Part shown: positions 1 to 6,623 of the stretch, piece by piece
How the letters are laid out: each line of letters opens with the position of its first letter
How positions within the stretch are numbered: position 1 is the stretch's first letter
From: an uncultured Oscillospiraceae bacterium
GTDB lineage: Bacteria > Bacillota > Clostridia > Oscillospirales > Ruminococcaceae
Assembly: GCA_900539695.1 (NCBI GenBank)
Contig: UQDG01000035.1
Coordinates: 1 to 15,792, forward strand
DNA length: 15,792 nt
Direction: 5' to 3'
Made by a program: the position numbers and the translations under genes
The notes under the pieces: model-generated
What the model saw: the letters and a program-made list of their open reading frames with translations, nothing else
The model's database searches: none
Told to the model about the DNA's origin: nothing

Positions 1-80
1 AAGTGCCGATACGGCGAGCGAGGTGCGGCAGCCGCCGGAGCGGTGCTTAAGCCGTTAGGCGGGAATTGTGCGGTGTTGCC
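1..80. repeat. Right part of a MITE-like palindromic repeat (partial)
   Basis: The segment ends at 63-80 with GAATTGTGCGGTGTTGCC. Its reverse complement matches 17 of 18 bases of GGCAATACCGCACAATTC at 15744-15761, near the other window end. Bases 1-30 are identical to 15763-15792. Joining the two ends gives an element of about 99 bp with 18-bp terminal inverted repeats and no coding capacity, which is the form of a MITE or REP-type element. The left terminus of this copy is outside the window. Confidence 0.6.
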
Positions 81-106
81 CAAGGTCTTGCGCGGTATGT
101 TACAAT
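76..106 (+). promoter_or_regulatory. Probable promoter of the flavoprotein gene
   Basis: An extended -10 (TGT then TACAAT, 98-106) is preceded by TTGCCC at 76-81 with a long 19-bp spacer. The -35-like hexamer lies across the outer edge of the MITE-like repeat, so the repeat may have supplied it. The start codon is 59 bp downstream of the -10. Called from consensus only. Confidence 0.4.
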
Positions 107-164
107 AAAGCTAGAGCATTTTTTGCGGCGTGTGCCGCATATTGTACAAACGGAGGGACTTTGT

Positions 165-785
165 ATGAACGTACTGCTGATCAACGGCAGCCCCCACAAG
201 GAGGGCTGCACCTACCATGCCCTGTGTGAGGTTGCCAAAACGCTGAACGCCGCGGGCATTGAGACGACGATCTACCACATCGGCCCCGCGCCGGTGGGCG
301 GCTGTGTAGGCTGCGGCGGCTGCGCCAAGGCCGGGCACTGTGTGTTCGGCGGGCCGGTGGTGGATGTGCTGCCACTGGTGGAAAAGGCCGACGGCATCGT
401 GTTTGGTGCGCCGGTACACTATGCCACGGCGGCGGGCAGCATGCTAGGCTTTATGCACCGGCTGGCCTACAGCGCCGGGCGGTATCTGCGGCACAAACCG
501 GCGGCCATCGTGACCAGCGCACGCCGCGCCGGCACCACCACCGCCATTGAGGCTATGGAAAAGATCCCGCAGTTCTACGAGATGCCGCTGGTCAGCTCCA
601 CCTACTGGCCGATGGTCCACGGCACCAGCGGCGATCAGGTGGCCCTGGACGAGGAAGGCTGCCAGATCATGCGTAACCTGGGCACCAATATGGCCTGGCT
701 GCTGAAGTGCATCGAGGCCGGCAAGGCCGCCGGTGTGGAAGTCCCCACCGCCGAGGGCGGCAAGCGGACAAATTTTATCCGTTGA
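165..785 (+). CDS. Iron-sulfur flavoprotein / flavodoxin-family NAD(P)H-dependent oxidoreductase
   Basis: The 206-residue product begins with a flavodoxin-like beta strand and FMN phosphate loop (LLINGSPHKEG, residues 4-14). It carries four cysteines spaced CX2CX2CX5C (C47, C50, C53, C59), the compact cluster motif known from iron-sulfur flavoproteins of anaerobes. A second FMN-binding segment is GAPVHYATAAGSM. The likely role is cytoplasmic electron transfer or reduction of small oxidants with FMN and probably a 4Fe-4S cluster; the substrate cannot be read. The ATG at 165 is chosen because GGAGGG lies at 152-157. An in-frame TTG at 66 would start inside the MITE-like repeat and upstream of the -10, so it is rejected. 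It is a single gene with its own terminator. The alternative is a plain NADPH-dependent FMN reductase without a cluster. Confidence 0.85.
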   Translation: MNVLLINGSPHKEGCTYHALCEVAKTLNAAGIETTIYHIGPAPVGGCVGCGGCAKAGHCVFGGPVVDVLPLVEKADGIVFGAPVHYATAAGSMLGFMHRLAYSAGRYLRHKPAAIVTSARRAGTTTAIEAMEKIPQFYEMPLVSSTYWPMVHGTSGDQVALDEEGCQIMRNLGTNMAWLLKCIEAGKAAGVEVPTAEGGKRTNFIR

Positions 786-798
786 TAAGCTGTTTTTG

Positions 799-827
799 AA
801 AGGAGCCGCGCGGCGGCTCCTTTTTTT
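799..827 (+). terminator. Rho-independent terminator after the flavoprotein gene
   Basis: A perfect 11-bp stem (AAAGGAGCCGC, 799-809, pairing with 813-823) has a GCG loop and is followed by seven T residues (821-827). On the minus strand the same stem is followed by TTT only, so it could also weakly end the convergent lipid phosphatase transcript. Confidence 0.9.
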
Positions 828-830
828 ATT

Positions 831-858
831 TTATGGGTACAAATTTATGGATACAAAT
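831..858. repeat. 14-bp tandem duplication at the phosphatase stop codon
   Basis: TTATGGGTACAAAT (831-844) is followed at once by TTATGGATACAAAT (845-858), with one mismatch. The second copy reaches the first base of the phosphatase stop codon (858-860 on the minus strand). Confidence 0.75.
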
Positions 859-1400
859 TAAATTACCATGATGGCGTAAAATCCCAGCGCCGAAGCCGCC
901 GCGATATAGGCCACACGCCCGGCCACGGCAAACACCAACCCAAAGGCCAGCCCGGCCAGCACGTCGCTGACAAAGTGTACGCCCGTGACAACGCGGGAGA
1001 CCGCTATGATGACGGCCAGAACCGCCAACACTGCCCCCAACGGCGGCAGCACGTACCACACCGTCGCTGCAATGGCCGCGGCTGAGAAGCAGTGGCGGCT
1101 GGGCATGCTCTGGCCGGTCTTATCTTTTGGAAACAACGGTACAAAGCCATATTTCGTATAAGGGCGCGGACGGTTAATGGCCGCACGCAGAGCCGTACCC
1201 ACCACAAACGCCGCCGCAGGCACCACGGCAGTAACCCCCAGCGGCGCCCACATGGCATGCCAGGCCAACCAGGCCAGCAGGCCCAGATACAGCAGATACA
1301 CAGCCGCCGCAGCCCCCGTGCTGACAGCCCGCAGCGCCTTTTTTGCCGCCGGGCGGGCGTTGAACCAGCCGATCACCGTGCGATATTGCTGTTCGTTCAT
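858..1400 (-). CDS. PAP2-family membrane lipid phosphatase
   Basis: The 180-residue protein carries all three motifs of the PAP2 / lipid phosphatase superfamily: R72-x6-R79-P80, P100-S-R-H103 (the usual PSGH with Arg for Gly) and S135-R136-x5-H142-x3-D146. H103 and H142 are the expected nucleophile and acid/base, and D146 the partner. Hydrophobic segments lie at about 30-48, 52-70, 106-124, 126-134 and 147-178, so it is an integral membrane enzyme. Family members dephosphorylate undecaprenyl pyrophosphate (BcrC type), phosphatidylglycerophosphate or similar lipids; the exact substrate is unknown. The ATG is preceded by AGGGAGGT. The gene diverges from the polymerase-like gene at 1518 with overlapping promoters, which suggests a shared role in lipid-carrier-linked envelope synthesis (inference). 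Confidence 0.88.
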   Translation of the reverse strand: MNEQQYRTVIGWFNARPAAKKALRAVSTGAAAAVYLLYLGLLAWLAWHAMWAPLGVTAVVPAAAFVVGTALRAAINRPRPYTKYGFVPLFPKDKTGQSMPSRHCFSAAAIAATVWYVLPPLGAVLAVLAVIIAVSRVVTGVHFVSDVLAGLAFGLVFAVAGRVAYIAAASALGFYAIMVI

Positions 1401-1435
1401 GGGTAGACCTCCCTAGTGTAAAATAATACAGTATA

Positions 1436-1465
1436 AGCATAACACCGCGCAAAAGGGTTGTCAAA
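1436..1465 (-). promoter_or_regulatory. Promoter of the PAP2 phosphatase gene
   Basis: On the minus strand TTGACA (1460-1465) and TATGCT (1436-1441) are separated by 18 bp, a good sigma-A type promoter. Its -35 overlaps the -35 of the divergent promoter by four bases. Confidence 0.6.
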
Positions 1466-1486
1466 CGCAGCGGCGCACAATATAAT
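1458..1486 (+). promoter_or_regulatory. Promoter of the polymerase-like gene
   Basis: TTGTCA (1458-1463) and TATAAT (1481-1486) have the ideal 17-bp spacer. The ribosome binding site and TTG start follow within 35 bp, giving a short leader of about 25 nt. Confidence 0.8.
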
Positions 1487-1517
1487 AGGTGTAACGTAAA
1501 AATAGGAGGATCCTGTT

Positions 1518-2780
1518 TTGTTTGGTTTTGCAAATGCGCTGCTGCTGGCCCTGTTTGCCGCAGCGGGTGTTGATTTGGTTTTGGCGCTGCGCTGCAAGGC
1601 AGTTGGGCAGCTGTTTACCGTGCCGCACTATCTGTTTGGGGATTGGGGCGGCGAGGCCCGTGCCCGGTGGGGGCAGCGTGCCTTTTTGCTGGCGCTGATG
1701 CTGTATGAGTTCACGGTGGTGTTCTGCAACAGCATGGCGCGGGAGAACTGGCCCTTTTTGCAGGGGCAGCTTGCCCCGGTGTTGGACATGATTATGTACA
1801 CGCTGCTGTGCGGCAAGATTTTGCTGGGCACCCGCTACACCTGGCGGGAGCTGATCTGCGCCGGTGCGCTGTATTTTGTGGCGCGGTGGGTATATTTCAA
1901 CGGGCAGAACATCTGGTTTTTGGGCCTTGTGATGGTGCTGTTGGCAGCCAAAGATGTGCCGCTGCGGCGCAGTTTGCAGGCGTTTTTAGGCTGCGGCGTG
2001 CCCACGCTGGCGCTGGTGGAAGTGCTGCATTTTGCGGGTATTATCGCCCCTGACGCGCTGAGCGAGCGCAGCGGCAGCTACCGGCTGATGTTCGGGTACG
2101 GGCACCCCAACACCTTTGGCGGCATCGTGTTTGGGCTGGTGCTGGCCTGGGTGCTGCTGCGCCAGGCAAAGATCACCTGGGCCGAGATCGCCGCCGTAGC
2201 GGGCGTGGGGCTGTTTTTATGCAAGGGCCCGGCGTCGCGGTCGCCTGCGCTGTGCGCGTTTTTGCTGGCAGTGCTGCTGGTCTGCGCCAAATCGGTGGGC
2301 GCGCGCAAAGGGCGCAAGCTCACCGCCGGGCTGTGCGCCGCCATGGTGCCGGTGGTGGGGGCCATCAGCTATATTTTGCCGCTGTTCGTGGTAAAAATTG
2401 GTCCCTGGGCGGACGAGATCGGCCCCGCGTGGCTGGCAAAGCTGGACAGCCTGCTGACCTGCCGCATCTCGCTGGCGTGGGCGGCGTACCGCATGTACGA
2501 CATAAAAATTGCCGGCCAGATGCTGATGGACTGGCCGGCGATCGACAATATTTTTGTGTATTTCCTGTACCAGTTTGGACCGGTACTGGTGGTGTTGGCG
2601 GGCATCCTGATGGCCGTGACGCTGTACCGGCTGGCCCGGCACGGCCGCTGGCAGGCGGCGGCCTGTTTGCTGGTGGTGCTGTTTTATGGGTATATGGAGA
2701 CGCAGGTCATCCACATCACCAGCGACCCGGCGCTGTTGCTGCTGGTACCAGCAGTATTTGGGGATTCGCTTTCAGATTGA
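1518..2780 (+). CDS. Multi-pass membrane protein resembling polysaccharide polymerases (Wzy / O-antigen-ligase-like)
   Basis: The 420-residue protein is almost entirely hydrophobic, with about ten membrane segments. The start is TTG, fixed by AGGAGGA at 1504-1510 seven bases upstream. A G-H-P-N motif (about residues 195-198, in FGYGHPNTFGG) follows a polar loop rich in Ser and Arg. Near the C-terminus the motif YMETQ precedes TSDPALLLL. In my recollection a GHPN loop and a late E...NP-type segment occur in Firmicutes oligosaccharide repeat-unit polymerases of capsule and exopolysaccharide clusters. Such enzymes join lipid-linked repeat units on the outer face of the membrane. No glycosyltransferase or flippase gene is adjacent, so it stands outside a typical capsule cluster. 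The polymerase role is an inference; an uncharacterised membrane protein is the alternative. Confidence 0.6.
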   Translation: MFGFANALLLALFAAAGVDLVLALRCKAVGQLFTVPHYLFGDWGGEARARWGQRAFLLALMLYEFTVVFCNSMARENWPFLQGQLAPVLDMIMYTLLCGKILLGTRYTWRELICAGALYFVARWVYFNGQNIWFLGLVMVLLAAKDVPLRRSLQAFLGCGVPTLALVEVLHFAGIIAPDALSERSGSYRLMFGYGHPNTFGGIVFGLVLAWVLLRQAKITWAEIAAVAGVGLFLCKGPASRSPALCAFLLAVLLVCAKSVGARKGRKLTAGLCAAMVPVVGAISYILPLFVVKIGPWADEIGPAWLAKLDSLLTCRISLAWAAYRMYDIKIAGQMLMDWPAIDNIFVYFLYQFGPVLVVLAGILMAVTLYRLARHGRWQAAACLLVVLFYGYMETQVIHITSDPALLLLVPAVFGDSLSD

Positions 2781-2809
2781 TTTTGGCCCGCTTGTCGCAG
2801 CTGGCTTAC

Positions 2810-2842
2810 GTGGCTCACCACCTTGCGGTGAGCCACTTTTTT
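2810..2842 (+). terminator. Rho-independent terminator after the polymerase-like gene
   Basis: A perfect 10-bp stem (GTGGCTCACC 2810-2819 with GGTGAGCCAC 2827-2836) has a 7-nt loop ACCTTGC and is followed by six T residues (2837-2842). Confidence 0.92.
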
Positions 2843-2874
2843 AACGGCATCTAACCGTTATGCGTACTCTTTTG
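2837..2874 (+). repeat. Copy 1 of an intergenic repeat (AAyGGCAT...CCGTTATG)
   Basis: The segment TTTTAACGGCAT...CCGTTATGCG...CTCTTTTG closely matches 5567-5600. A small hairpin AACGG (2843-2847) / CCGTT (2855-2859) lies inside. It follows directly on the T-tract of the terminator. Confidence 0.5.
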
Positions 2875-2913
2875 TGACCAAAAAGGGAGGCCCTTATGGA
2901 TGCAACCCATGAT

Positions 2914-2944
2914 AAAAGGGCGTCACCGCATGATGGCGACGCCC
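2914..2944 (-). terminator. Rho-independent terminator after the DUF4830 gene
   Basis: Read on the minus strand, GGGCGTC (2938-2944) pairs with GACGCCC (2918-2924), and two further G-C pairs extend the stem across a one-base mismatch. TTTTATC follows. It lies 13 bp past the stop codon. Confidence 0.8.
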
Positions 2945-2957
2945 GCAGGGCTGTACC

Positions 2958-3476
2958 TTAATCCTCAGGGTATTCGATCTCCACGCCGTCGGCTTCCGCG
3001 GCGGTCTTCGCCGCCGTAACCAGCCCGCTTACCTCGCCGGAGGGCTTCTCCAGCAGGTACGCCCCTACCGGTTTGGTTTTGTACACCAGCAAAACGCAGT
3101 AGGTATCCTCGTCGCCGGTGGAAAGCTGCGGGCAAAGCAGCGTCCACTTTTCCACCGTTTTGCCTTTGTAGCTGCCCAGGTCCAGGCCGCTTTCCTGCAC
3201 CACCTGGTTGAAAGCGGTAAAGCTGTCGTCCCACTTTTTGGGGATCTTCACCTTATCCACCGCCGCGCTGGACAGGTCCGTCTCGAACCCGTAGCCCGTA
3301 AAGTAGGTGCCGATGTCCTGGGTGGTCTCCATCGTGGCCGTCACCGGTGCAGCCGCAGCCACCGCGTCGCCGGAGAAATGCACCGCTGCCGCCACCGTGC
3401 CGCACAGGCATACCGCGCACAGGGCAAGCGCCCCCGCCTGCCGCAAGCCGGGTTTTGTTACCGTAAATAAAAACAT
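2958..3476 (-). CDS. DUF4830 domain-containing membrane-anchored protein
   Basis: The 172-residue product starts MFLFTVTKP, has an uncleaved signal or membrane anchor at about 12-34, a low-complexity Ala-rich linker (36-47) and a compact domain at 52-172. The stretch IPKKWDDSFTAFNQVVQESG followed by LDLGSYKGKTVEKWT, then YCVLLVYKTKPVGAYL, matches what I know of DUF4830, a family of unknown function in Clostridia. The domain is probably extracytoplasmic. The ATG at 3474-3476 is chosen because AGGGGGG (3483-3489) lies six bases upstream. An in-frame ATG at 3492-3494 has no ribosome binding site. The start codon directly abuts a hairpin and its first codons form a T-rich tract, so expression may be attenuated. 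It lies 59 bp after the phosphodiesterase gene and may be cotranscribed with it. Confidence 0.8.
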   Translation of the reverse strand: MFLFTVTKPGLRQAGALALCAVCLCGTVAAAVHFSGDAVAAAAPVTATMETTQDIGTYFTGYGFETDLSSAAVDKVKIPKKWDDSFTAFNQVVQESGLDLGSYKGKTVEKWTLLCPQLSTGDEDTYCVLLVYKTKPVGAYLLEKPSGEVSGLVTAAKTAAEADGVEIEYPED

Positions 3477-3527
3477 ACGCAGCCCCCCTGCCATTCGTTT
3501 TCACATAATGGTATGCAGGGGCTGCGT
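3477..3527 (-). promoter_or_regulatory. Hairpin overlapping the DUF4830 ribosome binding site (candidate attenuator)
   Basis: On the minus strand ACGCAGCCCC (3518-3527) pairs perfectly over 10 bp with GGGGCTGCGT (3477-3486), and CCATT (3507-3511) pairs with AATGG (3491-3495) around an 11-nt loop. The 3' arm holds four G residues of the ribosome binding site and ends one base before the ATG. TTTTTATTT begins with the second codon, so the same structure has the form of an intrinsic terminator. Confidence 0.6.
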
Positions 3528-3535
3528 TTTGTATG

Positions 3536-4381
3536 TTATTTGTATTTTTCCACCGGCTCGTACCACTGGAAGATCACAGCATCGTTCTCAGCTTCCAGCT
3601 GCTTGGTGTTATGTTCCGGCAGGGCGGTCCACATCACCGGCATCGCGCCCAGGGCGTCGGCCAGGCGGACAGCCCAGTTGCGCTTATCGGGGCACCAGGC
3701 AATAAAATCCGGCCGGCCCAAAAAGTTGCCAAAGCAGTGGGACAACACATACGCCGGGACGGGATGGGTGCCGTCATGGCGGTAGCTGCGGTAACTGTCG
3801 GACAGCTGACCGCGCAGCACGCCGGGCGCCTGGTGGCGGATGATACCCACCACGCGGGGGTCGAAGCTCTCGATGCAGTAGGGGCCGGGGTAGGCTTTCA
3901 GTGCGGCCAAGGTGGCGCGGCAAAGGTCCTCCAGGTAGGGCTTGGTGTACTCGTGGCGGCTCTTAATCTCGACGATCAGCGGCGTGGCGGGATTGGTCTC
4001 GGCCACAGTGCGCAGCATGTCGGCAAACAGCGGCGGGTGGTCATCACTGCCCGCCAGCGGCATGGCGGAGAACTCCGCCCAGGCGGCATCGTGGACAAAG
4101 CCCTTGCCGGGGGTCATGCGGTCCAGCGTATCATCGTGGAAAACCACCAGCTTATGGTCAGACGTAAACTGTACGTCCAGTTCAATGCCGTAGCCGTGGC
4201 GGGCCGCGGCGGCAAAAGCGGGCAGGCTGTTTTCCGGCGGGCGCTGGTCCTTGCCGAAGTAGCCGCGGTGGGCATAGTTGCGGCCATAGAACGGGGCCCG
4301 CAGGTCCTCGCGCTTAGCGCCGGGCCAGACGGCAAACAGCACCAGCGCAGCCAAAATCACCAGTATTACTAGCAAAATCAT
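3536..4381 (-). CDS. Glycerophosphodiester phosphodiesterase family protein, membrane-anchored
   Basis: The 281-residue protein has one N-terminal membrane helix (1-19) and a GDPD TIM-barrel domain. Visible family residues are H38-R39-G40, E50-N51, E67-x-D69, the catalytic F-H82-D83 and E138-x-K140, followed by S172-F. These residues bind a metal and glycerophosphodiester, which the family hydrolyses to glycerol 3-phosphate and an alcohol. Because of the anchor the enzyme probably works at the membrane, on lipid head groups or polyglycerophosphate. The last barrel strands (MWTALPEHNTKQLEAENDAV) are less typical. The ATG at 4379-4381 has only a weak GGAG upstream. A good promoter lies at 4403-4431 and a possible second at 4452-4460. 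Next in the same direction is the DUF4830 gene, and upstream an AraC regulator that could control it. Confidence 0.88.
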   Translation of the reverse strand: MILLVILVILAALVLFAVWPGAKREDLRAPFYGRNYAHRGYFGKDQRPPENSLPAFAAAARHGYGIELDVQFTSDHKLVVFHDDTLDRMTPGKGFVHDAAWAEFSAMPLAGSDDHPPLFADMLRTVAETNPATPLIVEIKSRHEYTKPYLEDLCRATLAALKAYPGPYCIESFDPRVVGIIRHQAPGVLRGQLSDSYRSYRHDGTHPVPAYVLSHCFGNFLGRPDFIAWCPDKRNWAVRLADALGAMPVMWTALPEHNTKQLEAENDAVIFQWYEPVEKYK

Positions 4382-4402
4382 AATCTTTCACGCTCCGCCG
4401 CC

Positions 4403-4431
4403 ATTGTACCGCGCGGCGCGGCAAAATGCAA
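4403..4431 (-). promoter_or_regulatory. Promoter of the phosphodiesterase gene
   Basis: On the minus strand TTGCAT (4426-4431) and TACAAT (4403-4408) have a 17-bp spacer, which is GC-rich. Confidence 0.6.
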
Positions 4432-4451
4432 GCTGTTTTTTTTGCAACTGT

Positions 4452-4460
4452 ATTATAGCA
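4452..4460 (-). promoter_or_regulatory. Possible second extended -10 element upstream of the phosphodiesterase gene
   Basis: On the minus strand TGC followed by TATAAT (4452-4460) is a consensus extended -10. No -35 is visible at the proper distance. It lies 36 bp past the AraC stop codon, so it could serve the phosphodiesterase gene as an upstream start. Confidence 0.35.
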
Positions 4461-4495
4461 CAGCGGAGAGATTTTCTGCTATTCGATTCCCGACT

Positions 4496-5410
4496 TCATG
4501 TATCATCATTCTGCCATTTTGCGCGATACTCGGTAGGGGTGCAGCCGGTCTCGGCGTGGAGCTGCATGCCAAAATAGCTGCTGGTGCCAAAGCCGCAGCT
4601 TTGGGCGATGTCGGTCACGGTGCGGTCAGTCTCCAGCAGCATTTTACAGGCGGATTGCAGCCGCACGGTGCGGATGTAGTCGGTGGGGCTGGTGTGCAGG
4701 CAGCTTTGAAACGTGCGGTAGCACTCCCTCTCGCTGCAATAGGCCGCAGCCGCCAGCATGGGCACGGTGATTTTCTCGGCATAGTGGGCGTTGACGTAGA
4801 CCATCATCTGCTTGAGCTTTTTCTGCGCGGCGGTGGCGGCCTTTTCCTCGGTGCCGGGGCGCGGGTGGGCCTGTGCAGCCAGGTGCGCCCAGATCTCGCT
4901 TAATGCGGCCTGCAGGCGCAGCTCATAGCCGTAAGCGGTCTCGTCCAGGTCAAAGGTTTTTCGCAGCATCGTCAAGGTTTCTGTCTGGGCGGCATCGGCT
5001 GGGTCCAGCAAAATCAGCTCTTTCTCCTTATCCTGCACCAGCGGGCGGACATACTGTTCCTCCACCGTGCCGCCGGGCACACCGGCCACCAGCGCGGGCG
5101 AGAAGAGATGCAGCACCAGTTCCAGGTCAGCTTCGGGCTTTAAAATTTGGGTGGAGTGCAACACGTTGCTGTTGACCATGCCGCCGCTGTCCGCCCGCAT
5201 GACGTGCTCGCAATGCGGGGTGCGGTAGAGGATGGCACCCTTGCGGACGTAGAAGAGTTCCACGCTCTCGTGCCAGTGCCAGGAAGCCTTGCCCCCAAAG
5301 TAGCGTGCGCCCTGCACGAGGCTGGCGATATGCGGAAAGTTAGGCGTATAACCGGGCAGATGCTCTTCCCGGCTATCGGGGTTTAAATCAATGCCTGTAA
5401 CGTGGAGCAT
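4496..5410 (-). CDS. AraC-family transcriptional regulator with N-terminal cupin
   Basis: The 304-residue protein has an N-terminal cupin-like sensing domain (about 20-110, with H45-W-H-E and the beta-rich ELFYVRKGAILYRT), a linker, and a C-terminal AraC DNA-binding domain. Its first helix-turn-helix is at about 216-237 (ITVPMLAAAAYCSERECYRTF), the second at about 263-287 (TVTDIAQSCGFGTSSYF), ending with the family signature GCTPTEYR. Members of this layout usually sense a sugar or similar ligand and activate nearby genes; the ligand is unknown. The ATG at 5408-5410 is preceded by AGGTAGG at a rather long distance, so translation may be weak. A consensus promoter lies upstream. The downstream phosphodiesterase gene is a possible target. 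No terminator is evident after it. Confidence 0.9.
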   Translation of the reverse strand: MLHVTGIDLNPDSREEHLPGYTPNFPHIASLVQGARYFGGKASWHWHESVELFYVRKGAILYRTPHCEHVMRADSGGMVNSNVLHSTQILKPEADLELVLHLFSPALVAGVPGGTVEEQYVRPLVQDKEKELILLDPADAAQTETLTMLRKTFDLDETAYGYELRLQAALSEIWAHLAAQAHPRPGTEEKAATAAQKKLKQMMVYVNAHYAEKITVPMLAAAAYCSERECYRTFQSCLHTSPTDYIRTVRLQSACKMLLETDRTVTDIAQSCGFGTSSYFGMQLHAETGCTPTEYRAKWQNDDT

Positions 5411-5444
5411 TTTTGTTGGGCACCTACCTTTCTTTGTTTATTTT

Positions 5445-5473
5445 ATTGTAGCGGGTTGGGAGTGGTTTTGCAA
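5445..5473 (-). promoter_or_regulatory. Promoter of the AraC regulator gene
   Basis: On the minus strand TTGCAA (5468-5473) and TACAAT (5445-5450) have a 17-bp spacer. The start codon lies 35 bp downstream of the -10. Confidence 0.6.
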
Positions 5474-5513
5474 GATTTTGGATGTTTTTAGTTGGTTGCG
5501 GTTTTCGGTGTTC

Positions 5514-5760
5514 CGCCACCTTGCGGAGTGGCTCCCGCTCCGCGCCGCCTTGCGGCGCTTCGCTCGTTTTAATGGCATATTGCCGTTATGTGTTCTTTTG
5601 GAGGCCCAAAGGGAACCGAAAAGGTCTCCGCTGCTTCCGATAGTGCGCGCCTGGCGACGCACAACGAGCGCCGCCGTCCCGCAAAGAAGTCCGCTGCCTC
5701 GCAACAGCGGGACTTTTTTGCTTCCTTTTTTTGGTCGCAAAAAAGGAAGCGCTAACAGGG
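5514..5760. repeat. Hairpin-rich intergenic repeat region, no gene seen
   Basis: The 511-bp gap between the AraC and response-regulator genes holds no convincing gene; the open frames in it lack ribosome binding sites. It contains a perfect stem GCGCCGC/GCGGCGC (5542-5558), a second copy of the AAyGGCAT...CCGTTATG repeat (5567-5600), a terminator-like hairpin (5687-5719) and a 12-bp stem GCTTCCTTTTTT/AAAAAAGGAAGC (5720-5750). The region shares several motifs with the gap at 2780-2890 and looks like a dispersed intergenic repeat. 5761-5828 shows nothing further I can name. Confidence 0.5.
5687..5719 (+). terminator. Orphan terminator-like hairpin inside the intergenic repeat
   Basis: AAGTCCGCTG (5687-5696) pairs with CAGCGGGACTT (5705-5715) with one bulged base, and a run of six T residues (5714-5719) follows. 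No plus-strand gene lies upstream, so it may shield the two-component operon from read-through. Confidence 0.6.
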
Positions 5761-5829
5761 CCGTCCGTTATAAAAGACCCTGCCGCAGGACAGACAGGGC
5801 CGGGTGGTCACCAATCAAAAAGACGTTTT

Positions 5830-5892
5830 AAAACTTTTTCCCAAAAGTTTTCACAATTCTTCCATCATCACATTGTATTGTGTTATTATAAT
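5830..5892 (+). promoter_or_regulatory. Promoter region of the two-component operon, with an inverted repeat
   Basis: TATAAT lies at 5887-5892, 29 bp before the response regulator ATG; no good -35 is seen, which fits activator dependence. Upstream, AAAACTTTT (5830-5838) and AAAAGTTTT (5843-5851) form a 9-bp inverted repeat with a TCCC spacer. AAAAGTTTTCACAATTC (5843-5859) resembles AAAACTTTTACACAAATTC in the exporter promoter at 8736-8754. Confidence 0.5.
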
Positions 5893-5921
5893 AGATAAAG
5901 GTAAATGAGGAGGTCATCCTT

Positions 5922-6608
<687 letters not shown>

Positions 6609-6623
6609 GGGAAGTGCCGCGCT

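Noticed and set aside
66..164. N-terminal extension of the flavoprotein from a TTG at 66
   Set aside because: It starts in the repeat and upstream of the -10 element, and the flavodoxin fold begins exactly at the ATG at 165 behind GGAGGG.
3533..4372. 279-codon open frame on the plus strand
   Set aside because: It lies antisense to the phosphodiesterase gene, whose catalytic motifs are clear. Its product is low-complexity Val/Gly/Gln-rich sequence, as expected from GC-biased codons read backwards.
5391..5831. Open frames in the gap between the AraC and response regulator genes (both strands)
   Set aside because: They run through hairpins and repeats, have no ribosome binding site and give Arg/Pro/Ser-rich products without family features.
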